A DNA stretch of 21,756 nucleotides from a virus. The stretch lies in IMG/VR virus record IMGVR_UViG_3300012920_009387, positions 1 to 21,756 of that record. One strand, written 5' to 3'. Both the position numbers and the translations under genes were made by a program. Shown here piece after piece: positions 7,857-19,800 of this stretch; the stretch's first letter is position 1; every line of letters starts with the position of its first letter. The notes under the pieces were generated by a model. That model was not told where the DNA came from, did no database searches, and saw only the letters and a program-made list of their open reading frames with translations.

Positions 7857-10800
7857 TTAGTCGTATCTTACAAACGCCAAAGGTCTTTCTCTAACAACAA
7901 GTGGTGCGGTGGTAATACCACTTACTCCTTGTGAATTATATGAAGTATATGAAGTAGAACTTCCTCTACTCTTAACAACAATTCTACCCCAACTGTATGA
8001 ACCTTGATACATTGATGTAGTCATTCCAGTAGTTCCACTATTAGCAGTAAAAGTATCATCAAAGTCAAATCCTAAAGGAGCATTATCAACTTTTGCACGA
8101 ACTCTAACTGTAGCAGTTCCAATTCCACCCATAACTCTTGGATGTTCAACAGATTCTATTACCTCATAAACACCATCAATAAATGTAGTGCTTATACCAA
8201 GAATATTACCAGAACCATCGTAACTTGTAATAGAAGTAACTGATGCTCCAACATTAGAGTTGTAAATAGTGAATGCGTCTCCTTGCTCTATTTGAGAAAC
8301 TGTTATAGCAAATCCAACATACGCAGCGTCATTGAAAACCTGGTCTTGTTCTGGGATAAAGAGATCAAATAGTGCAAAAGTTTCTCCTGAAATTGCGGTT
8401 GTTGCAAATCCAACAACAGTTCCAGAATCTCCTCTATAACCATCTGGGAAATATACTTCACATTCTTCAATTCCTGCTGCTTGTGGAGGAGAAATAAGAA
8501 CACTGGGTATTGATGTAGTAGCATAACCAACTCCACCATCAGTTATTGTCAAATCAGTAACAACACCATTTGTTAAAGTTGCAACTGCTGTTGCGGTTCC
8601 AGTTGTATTAATACCAGTACCATTTGTACTTGCAATACTTACAGTGGGAGTTGTAAGATATCCATGCCCACCATCAGTTAGTGTCAATGCCGAAATAGTT
8701 CCGGCAGTAGAGACTGTAGCAGTGGCAAAAGCAGGTGCTATTTCATTTTGTGGATGAATTTTAATCTTATTCTGAGCTAGTCTTCCTTGAACAGTATCAA
8801 ATTCGTTAAGTTGGTTAAATAGTGGTCTTGTAGTGTTAACACTAAATACGGTTCCACCAACACTAACAGGTTTAATCAAATATGCATTTGGTAAAATATT
8901 TGGTTCATAGAATGTTCTTGCTTTAGAAATACCCAACCCGTTAATAATTTTATCTTCAGTTTGGCGACACCAATCAACTGGTCTAATTAAATCAACATTA
9001 TCTGTATTTCCAGGTCCAAAATATGGAAGAGTTTCTACAGTATCTGTTGATTCAATATCTGTAATAGTTCTCTTAAATTCATCTAAAACAATATCACTTG
9101 AATTAATTTCAAGAGTATCACCTTCTTTTACAGTTTGTATTACTTCAGTTCTAATAACATCAGTGCCTTCTCCATTACCTTTATAGAAAAGAATTCTTAG
9201 GGAATCACCTTCTCTAGGTGCTTCTGTAAATCTAATTCTATTGCCACCAAAGAAGAAATATGATTTTCCTGGAACTTGAAGAACATTATTTAAAAATACT
9301 AACAATAATTGATTAGGATCAATTTTTGAATTTTTTGCTGCAATAATAGAGAGTCTAAGTCCATCCCTAAACAATGGGAAGAATTTTCTCCTGCCATCAA
9401 TATAATTATCAACATTATCAAGAAGTTCTAGTTCACCAAAAGCCCAACCGTTAAATGTATCATCAAAAGTTTTATCAACAGTGAGTTGGAATTCTCTAAA
9501 GTTTGTCATCGTTGGAATTCCAGTCAATCCTCCAGTCTGTACTGTTAAAATTTCTCCATTACCATATGCATAACCATTATTTGTAAAGTTAAAAGAAGTT
9601 ATACTAGAACCATTACCAACTTCAATATCAACTCTAGATTCTGTACCAAGACCAACTATTGTATTCTCATCAGAGAATATCAAAGGCATATTTGCATATG
9701 GTCTTGGATCATCAAATATAATTTGAGGTACAACCTGGTCAGTTCCAACACCAACATTAAGATTATATCCTGGATTAGTAATGGTAACGTTTTCTGAAAT
9801 ATGTCCTGTTCCAGTTATAACCGTTGCAAAACCAATATGTTGAATAGATGTGGTTGCAGTGCTAACAACAGCACCCGAATCAGCAGAAACGAATGTATGT
9901 GTATATTGTCCACCAGCACGAAGAGCATTTGCTGTCGCACTTACAAAGGTATGTGAGTAATTACCACCAGATATGACTGCACCTGCTGCCGCCGATACAA
10001 ATGTATGTAATGAGGTATCTGATGATGTACCAACATCCAGAGTAATGGTTCCAGCTACTTGATCTACAGCAGTAATATTTACGGCAGTTTGATACGCGGC
10101 ATCTGGAGTGCCAGCGTTAGCACCCTCACCAGAAGCGCGAGGATATGTCTTCTGAGCAGTGTGACCATCAAGAGCACAAGTGAATGTTAGTGAATTATCA
10201 GCAAGTCTAACTGAAGTTCCGGCTGTTAAAGTATGAGTTCCAATTGTTAATTCTAAAAGACCAGTTGAGGGAGTATATGTTGCAGCAGTAGGAGTAAAGT
10301 TAACAAGAGGCGAAGCACCAACGTTAACTGTAATTGTTCCAGCTGCTTGATCTACAGCAGTAATATCAAGAGTATTATTTGCTGCTGGGTCAGTTGAGCG
10401 AGGATATGTCTTGGTTACTGTATTGCCATCCATTGCACACGTAAAGGATAGTGAATCAGTTTCAAGACTAATACCTCTACCAACATCAAATCCATGATTA
10501 GCTCCAATAGTAAGAGTAGTAATTCCTGTTACTGGAGTATATTCTGCATTTGTAACATTAAAATATACAAAGGTTGAGAAACCAACAAACACTAAAGCAT
10601 TCTGACCTTGAACTTCTTCAATTCTTAGAGGTCTTCTACTTGCATTAGTGTCAAGATTTGGTCTAGGATATGATTTAACTCTAGTATTATTGTCACTACT
10701 ACAAGTAAATCTTAAACTATTGTCATTAATTGTAATATAATCGCCTTGATTTAATTCATGATTGTTTGGAAGTGTTATAGACAAAATTCCAGTTGTACCA

Positions 10801-13800
10801 TCATAATCTCCATCTAACACATCATAAGTAAGACCTGAAACTGCTCCCGAACTAATATTACTAGTAGCAGCACTAACGTTAACAATACCATATGGTAAAG
10901 TAACTCCAATACTTACAGGCGTTCCAGTTGGAATAATAAATTCAGAAACTTGTTCTGGTCTAATTTGAACAAAAGTAGCACCAACACCATTAAGTTTTGT
11001 TCCATATTGTGCTCTATATGTTCCAATACCAATGTATGCATTATTTCCATCATAAACTTCATTTAGTATACCAAATACACTATTTAAATTATCTACAAAA
11101 ATATTTGTAGTACCAGCAGCAACTAAATGATTTGTTTTTGTAATAATTTCATGATATTCTTGAGATCTATAACCACTGCCAGTAAAACCAATACTAACAT
11201 TTGTCACTGTTCCTAATCCACTTATAGTAACCGTAGCAGCTGCTGAAACAAGAGGTTGATATCCTAAACCTTCTGTAGAACCAACAGATTGAATAACACC
11301 TGCAGCAGGGAAACTACTAATTCCAACATCACTTCCAAGATCTCTGGCATCTCCATTAAATACTGCACTGGTAAAACCAATAGTCTCTTCTTTTAAGCTA
11401 TAATCCTCTTCAACTGTAATTCCTGGCAGTTGGAATACGCTGTTGATTAAAATAACAGCATTATGAGTATGAATTCCACTAATATTATTACCTTCAGTTG
11501 TTTGTATTTTAAAGGTATTCTCAAGGGCATTAAATTTATCAGATACATCTTTAAATACGTGATTGCGGAAATATGTATCTTGTACTTCATTAGGAATTCT
11601 CCCTCTCATGTAACTTCTTCCGTGGAATGAAGAACCCTTAGAAATTTTATTCCAATCAATTTCATTAGGATCTGAAGGATCTGCTACAGGATCAGGACCA
11701 TAAGGTGCTTCTGCAAAACTTATCGTACTATCAATAATATTATAATTACCACTAATTTTGGTAACTACATCTCCAGCAGAATGATTAGCAAATCTGGTTC
11801 CAAGTTTTGCTCTTCTAACTCTTACTTTATTTGGATCATTATTAGCACCAATTCCAGCAATTTTCATAATTTCATCATTAATTTGAATGAAGTCACCTCC
11901 AAAGAATGAAGTAACTCCAACAAATTCAAGAATATCTGTTGTAGAAAGTGCAGTGGTATTCAAAGAACTTGTTATTGCTGTAGAAACAATTGGACTCTGA
12001 ATAATATTATCAATGGTAACAATAACTTTTGAATTTTGTTTAGTTGTTAAGAATCTATGTGAAGTTCCACTTCCTACGTTTGTAATATTAATAAGAGTTG
12101 GATTTGGTAGTTGTGCTTCTGCAGCACTGGTAGTTAATCCAATAGTATTATCATCAACTTTAACCATATAAAGATTTTCTCCACCATCAGGAAGCAACTC
12201 AGTTAATCCAATTGCAACTCCATTTTTAGATCCAGTAATAAATGTTTGACCTATACTAATTGCAGAATTTTCATCGTTAATATCATTTCTAAAGTAACTA
12301 ACTTGTTCTCCAGAAACAAAGAAGTGATTAGCAAGTTGAATAGTATTGTTTGTAGTATCAACAATATCAGAATTTCCTCCATCAAACCAATGTTCAAAAA
12401 TATCCTGTCTTTCGTGAGTTAAGTCGAAATCAGTTTTAATGGCATTAAATGTTCCAACATAATCGTCTCTATCAGTAGTAATAAGACCATTATTAAAATC
12501 AATAACTGTATCAACATCATCTGCTGTTTCTGATTTTAAATGCTGTGCAAAAACATTTACCTCTACATCTATATTTGGAATTGGTGTGAACTGTATTTCA
12601 ACAGCAAATCCAGTGTCATCTATTACTGCACCAAACGTACCAAGACCAACAGATGAAGTTCCTAAATTAGCAAACTCTGTTAAATATACCTCACTACTTA
12701 CACCAACAGCGTTAATAGTGTCAAGAGCGAATAATTCTACAAATTCATGTTCATTATTAGTTTTATCTGCTACATGAACATAAAGTTTTGCTGCATGGAA
12801 TTCTTGGGAATTTGCAATATATCTATAATCATTAACGGTTGTAATTCCAGGATTCGTTGCTGCTGCAATAACAGTCGATTGTGTTTGTATTCTACTATGG
12901 ACCATATTAAAGTCAGTAGAACCATTAACAGCAGTTTGTGCTATTCCGATTTGCATTGTATTGATAACAGCAGTTGTTCCAATACCAGCATTAGGCACAT
13001 ATTCTACAATAAAATTATTACCATCAAGATATGGATAAAAAGTACCATATCCTATAAATCCATCAGTGAGACTTCCAAGTTGAGTGAACAGAGATGCATA
13101 TTCTCCAGAGGATGTTATGTTAGTTCCATCATGAATAAAATTAATTTGAGAGAATTGGAACTCTTCATTTTGTTCTCCACTGTCTGGATTTATCATAACC
13201 ATAACAGAAACAGAATTATAAGTGCTTCCAATAGAAACAATAGTAACACCTGTCCCAACAGCATTAAGTTCTGTACTTGATGTGTTCACTATAGCAACAT
13301 CACCAAAAGCACTGCTCCCTATACCAACAAAACTATCATCAATTTTATAAGCAACATACGAAATATTAAGATCATTAAATGCTACTTTGTCTGGTTCAGG
13401 ATGATATTGTATCAGTCCTCTTCCTTGATCAATTGCAAAATCAAATGATCCCATATCTTTAACTGTAGAAATTACAGCATATTCATTAGTGTATCCATAA
13501 GTTCCGTCATGAATAACATCAAAGATAGAAACTTGCCTTTCTGAAGTAAATCTTTGATCTCTTACAAGAGTAATAAATCTTAAAAATCTTGTTGTATCAA
13601 GATTAAATCTATCAATGTTAACAAATTCTTCAGGTCTAGGACGATGACTAAACTGATCACTAATATCATCGATTGATAAAACTCTATTTCCAACCGCTTG
13701 ATCAAATGAAGAAATAAGTCTGCTTTCAAAAATAATTTGAGTAGAGACAATACTATCATCACCTATAGAAATAGAATTTTCACTAACTAGATCAAAATCA

Positions 13801-16800
13801 TTAACACAATTAAGGTCTACTGTTTCTACAATATCTTTAATTAAATTAATATAAGTAGAACCTTGTGTTGGTGAAGTATTAACTCTAAGACCTCTTTCAT
13901 AAGATTCTAATTGATAATTTGCAAATTTCTTATATCCAGAAACATGATTCATTGAAGACACTGGATCATTCCATGTCTGCAGTGGAATAGTTGATTTTAA
14001 TGAGTATGAAAAATTTTGATAATAGTCATTATCTGGGATTCTTTGGAGATCATTATTTAAGAATCCTGCAATTTCTTTCCAACCTTTATTTTGTCTGATT
14101 ATACTGCCATATTTTCCATATTCTTTAAATGGGAATAAGTTTTCACCAACTGTTCCAATAGATTTTGAAGTTTGTCCAGTAATATTTTCACCTGCAACAA
14201 ATTCATCGGTAGAACTAATTTTAAGAATTGAAAATTCTTTATCCCAATCTTCTACTATTGCAGTTTTACCGTTACTTTTTATTATCTCTTCAATAATAAA
14301 TTCATTCTTTTTAATTTTTATATCAAAAGTTGGAAAGTCTCTTTGTGGAAGTAATCTTGTAGCTGAATTAATTTTATCATATGCAATAACACTTTCAGTA
14401 TCTTCTAATTGATCTGCCATACTAAATTTAACAGATCCTGCTCCACCACCAAAGTTTGGATCTATTTCTGTAATTGTATATAATTTATAGTTGTGCTCGG
14501 AACTATTAAATCCTCTAGAATTACCAATACCAGGATTAGAACCCTCAATCATTAATTTTTCACCAACAACAAATGGATAATAATCCCCTGTAGAATATTC
14601 TGTTTTTACTACTGCTGTAGCAATTTTTGTTGATGAATCGTATGTAATACCTGCACTAAGTTGACCATTATCAACAGGAACTCCTCCACCAGAATTTACT
14701 GGATATATTTTTGGAATGACATTACTCATACCATAAGTATTTCGTAATATAGTTACTTCAGAACTTGTGCTAGTATATTCTAAATCAATATCAGATACAA
14801 CTTCTCCAGAAACTCCATCAACAACTACTAATTCCTGTTTTCCTAAGTAACCTCTTCCAAAAGATGAAATTCCAATAGAATCAATAGAAGTAAATGGAGT
14901 TATTTTTAAAGATTGTGGATAATAGAATAAAGGTCTAATTGATTGATCATATGGAAAATCAAATCCGTAGTTTGTTATCTCAACATTTTCAATTATTCCA
15001 ATATCGGAACTTTGTAGTTCTAAATCACAATCAACACCATTAACAGATGTTACTGTTGTAAAACCTGGAAGGACTTTATAGTTATCTCCGGTATTTAATA
15101 CCTCTACTCTAGAAATAGGACCATCAGTGTGTGTACAGTCTGTAATATATGACAATGTTGAATTTGTTGAACCGTAGGATACAACTTCTGGTTCATTTAA
15201 CAAATTATAAGTAAATGTGGTGCCCGTAGAAACTTTTACTTTGTGAGAACCTGAATAGGAACTAGGAGACACATTAACGTAACCTGCACCATTTACATTT
15301 TTATCGAGATATACATCTTTTTTTGTTTCTGCTAATGGAACACCTTGAGTGAATTTTGGAACAAGATTGTAATACAAATCTTTAGGTGTATTAGAATCTA
15401 AGAACAGTGTAACTACTGCATCTGAACCTACAACACCACTCTTTTTCACTTTAAACTCAGTATCTTGTGGATTCTTTGTCCATGGTTTAGTAAAGGTATT
15501 TCCAACAAAGAAATCTAATTCAAATGCAGGATATTGGTTTGAAAAATATTCATATTGCAAAGAAGAGTCTGATAAATCAAATTTAATTGAATTATATCCT
15601 TCAGTATCAATAGTTGGATTTACTGGACTTAAAGTTCCTGCAGTAGTTGCAACACCAACAACAGTTATTGGTTGATCAAGTTTTGAATTATAAAGTGTTT
15701 CTGAAAGTTTAAAAGTATCATTATTAATTTTTACTGCAAAATATGGAGTATTATTGGAGAAAGCAGTTTTAACCCATTCACTACTGTGAATTAATTTGTC
15801 ACCTGTAGAAAATCCATGATCTAGAATTGTAATAACTCCAGTTATAGTATTAATTCCAGTTGGTTCAAAAGATTTTGGATTAATTACAATATTTCTATTA
15901 AAATCATCATATTTTACAACTACAGTTTTTTGAACTTTTGGTTTAACATCAATTAATACTTTATGATCAGAACTTAACCCATGATTGGTTGCAGTTGTGA
16001 CAATAACTCTATTTTGTATTGAATCTGCAGTAATTTTAGGATATTGTGTTGTAAAACTATGATATGTGCTTGAACCGCGATCAATAAAGTCAACTAATCC
16101 AATATTATTAGTTGTTGCTGCTATACCTGAAAATACTCCTGTTGATCCAATTCCAACCTTAACTGTTGAAATTCCAACAAAGTCCTTATCAAACCTAGCA
16201 ATATAATATAATCTATTTTCAATAAATTCAGAACCAATACCAGACACTGTAGTAGAATCTTCATATTTAATTGGATTAGCTGTCTCGTTATTTTTATTAT
16301 ATACTACAATATCTCCAGTTTTTAATTCATGATTTTTTAAATATATTAATTTTGGTTTAATATGAATTGATGTACCACCTGCTCCAGGAACTTCAAATTC
16401 TACTGTAGTTCCTGTCCCTGGATTACCATATCCATCAGATAATCCAATAGATTCTTGTGGATTGAAGTAATACTGTTTATTAGTTCTAAACTTAAATGAA
16501 TTATCATAATCAGATTTAAATTCAAATCTTCTTTGATCTATAGTTGCACCAATTCCTACACTATGGAAAGCTGGTGCAGTTGTTCCATCAATCTGCCTAA
16601 TAATTCTAAGTCTTCCTGATAAAGAATCTACGTTTAAAACTTTAACTCTTTCATCATGAATTTGAATAATATCATTTTCTTTGACACGATCAAAGTTTAA
16701 ATTTGATACATGAACAAAAGTTACAATACCAGTATTTGAAATATTGCTCAGAGCATGTGCAGTAGTTCCTAATCCCGTAAGAGTAAGAGTTGTTGCAGGA

Positions 16801-19800
16801 ACTGTGATTGAATGTCCACCTTCAAACTTTGATTTAGTTGTAGAAAAATTAGTTAAAGATATCAATTCTCCATCAAAATAATTATGAGGAGTACTTCCTA
16901 CTCCAACAAACACACCTTTTTTGTTAGATGGATAAATCTCTACTTGAGTTTCTGTATTATCATTTTTAATACTAGAAATTTCTTTTCCTTCTACAAAGGA
17001 AACTCTAGCTGCAATTCCACTTCCTCCAGATTCAGTCTGATCAAATACTAATCTATCTCCTACTTTATAAAAGTCTCCTCCATTTAAAACTTTAATATCA
17101 TTGACTTTACCTTTACCAACATTTTTAATTACTACTTTTTGATTTAAATCGTTTGGTAAAGTAATATATGGATATCTAGAATTTTTATCAAAGAAATTAT
17201 ATATTGAAGTATTTCTCTTATAGTCACTATTATTGATATCAAAATCATCTTGATTTGAATTTTTATCTAAATTAAACTTACTTGGAATAGAAAAATAATT
17301 GTCTCCAATTAAATATGGGAAAATTGGTCTTCTGTAGTCTCTAAAAGGACCGGCGACATCAGCAACCTCATTTATTGTAGCAAAATATGCATAGGTTCCT
17401 TTTGGAAATTCTGGTGTTATACAGTATCTTCCATTATTTTCGTCAAGAACAGTATCATCATCAACTCTATAATAAGTAAAGTCTTCAACAAAATATCCTG
17501 CTGGATAATTTGGTGGTCTGTTTGTTTTTAAAAGAGCCTCATTGTAATAACCACTCTTCATTCTTACTGCAACACCACCAGATTTATCAGAATACCCATA
17601 TGGACCATATATTGGATTTCCGTCATATGCCCATCCAATTATTGGAGAATGATTTACAGAATCAATTTCTATTCTATTAAAAGGTAAGTCATTTGCACCA
17701 TATTTTTTATCTCCCTCAGAATCACTTGGAATTAATCTACTTCTTAAATATCTTGGGGCAAAAAGATGTGAATATTGAATACCAAAATTTGAAAAAGATG
17801 AGAGTGTAAGAACTCCATCGTCTTTTTCAATTTTATCTATAGAATCCTCAAATAAATTAATTTTCCAAGATTGAAGATGTGGTTGGAATTTTGACTGGGA
17901 AAGTGATTCTGAAGATACAATTCTAATCGTGGTATTATTTTGATTATATCCTCTACCACCCTCAACTACGATAATTTTATCAATTCTGCCATCACTTTTT
18001 ATAGTTGCTGTTAATACTGCTCCTGTTCCATCACCATCAACAACAACATCTGGTGCAGAAGTAAAATCTTTACCTTTATTAAGAACAATTGCTTCAGTTA
18101 TGCTGCCATTATTAATAATTGCTCTAATTTGAGTGTTTTTTCCGATAGAATATCCTATGATTGGATTTCTCTCAAAATCTTGAATATTAGTTACGCCATA
18201 TCCTACCCCACCGTTAGAAATATGAACATTATCAACAGAACCTAAAAATTTCGGTTGAAGTTTTGCAACAAATTCAGGTCCAATTGCAGTTTTACCAGTT
18301 AGAGTAACTTCAATTGGTGGGTGATTAAAAATATGAGTTCCGATTCCAGAATTAGATATATTAATATATTCATTCCTATTGGCAAATATGCTAACTGTAT
18401 TGCCAACACCTACTTCTGATAATGTAAATGTATCCTTATCAAAAACTGTAGCAATATAATCAGTATTTAAAGAAAGACCTGTTAGTTGAGTATCTGTTCC
18501 ACTAGCAACGCCCATATATTGAATTATGTCACCAGTAGAATATCCATGATTAATACTGTTAATAGTATTTGTGGCTGTATTAATTCCTGTATGTTGACAG
18601 ATTACTTTTCTATTTGAATAACCTTCTCCAGGTTCAACAATGTTAATAGAATCAATCTGTCTTTTTTTGGTTAATGACGTAAGACTATGAACACCATTAC
18701 CATACGCGGTAAGATTTACTGTGTTTATACCAGAAACTGCATCATTTATACTATTATATAATTTTATATTATTAGATCCAAAAACTTTTATTGCATTACC
18801 CATGTATTGATGCACTGAACATGCATAATACAAAGTTGTAGGCGCATTAACATCAACTGTAAGACTAATACTACGAGTTGTAGCACTTGCAAAACCACTT
18901 ACATATGCACTGTAAGAAACATTTACACCATCAAGTGTATAAATTACACCAGTCTCATATCTGTCATTACCACCAAAGGAACTCTCTACCGTGCTAAAAT
19001 ATATGGGATGTAAATTAACTGTGGCATCACTTTGATCAAATACATAAGTTTCACCATGAACAAATTCTAAACTAGGTGATTGTGTTACTGTATTATGGAC
19101 ACCACCAGTGATATAATATCCATTCCCAGATCCTTGACCAAAGTAAGGATGACCTGATGTTTTAGCAGCAACAGTTACTGAATAATTTGTAGTTTCATTT
19201 ACTAAACCAACAAAATAACTAGTATTTGTAGTTAAACCAGTAATTCCTAATTGATCACTCGTTTGATAAATAACTTGCTCAAAATTTCTAAATTTATGAT
19301 ATGTTGAAAATCCAATAGCATTAGTTGGATTTAGTCGAATAAACTTACTATCAAAATTAGCAACATTGTCTGTTGTTTTCATGTTTACTAAAACTGAAGC
19401 ACCATTACCATTACCGCCTGTTACTTTAATGGTTGGTGTGCCTTCGTAATCAAATCCTCTATCTATAATTTTAATTTTACTTAGAGAACCGGTAATTCCA
19501 AGAAAACCATTAGCATTTTTACCTCTGCCATCATCTTCAATAACTAAATTTGGTGGATTAATAATATCAAATTGATTATCTGAAAAAATTACATCAACAC
19601 TTTTAATTTCTCCATAATAAATGTTATTTTTCGATTTATAGTTTAAAATTTCTACACCATTTAACAACATTCCAGTCATTCCTGGAAGAGTTTTTACTTT
19701 TTCTGAAGAACTTTCTAATGGTAAAGGTATTTCTCTTAATAATTTTTGATCTTGAAGATTTTTCTCATGAAAATCGTAAAGTTTAACTTTATTATCTTTT

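Noticed and set aside
8303-8539. Minus-strand frames in other phases at 8303-8539, 13580-13762 and 6810-7001.
   Set aside because: They overlap the real frames on the same strand and encode Leu-rich low-complexity sequence, which is out-of-phase reading.
9847-10840. Short regular repeats as a possible CRISPR array.
   Set aside because: The repeats are in-frame, protein-coding, contiguous and without unique spacers.
12747-13280. Plus-strand frame of 177 codons, rich in Cys, Ile and Asn.
   Set aside because: Antisense to the giant gene. The Cys/Ile/Asn richness comes from reading the complement of Ala/Asn/Thr codons. No ribosome site or family resemblance was seen.
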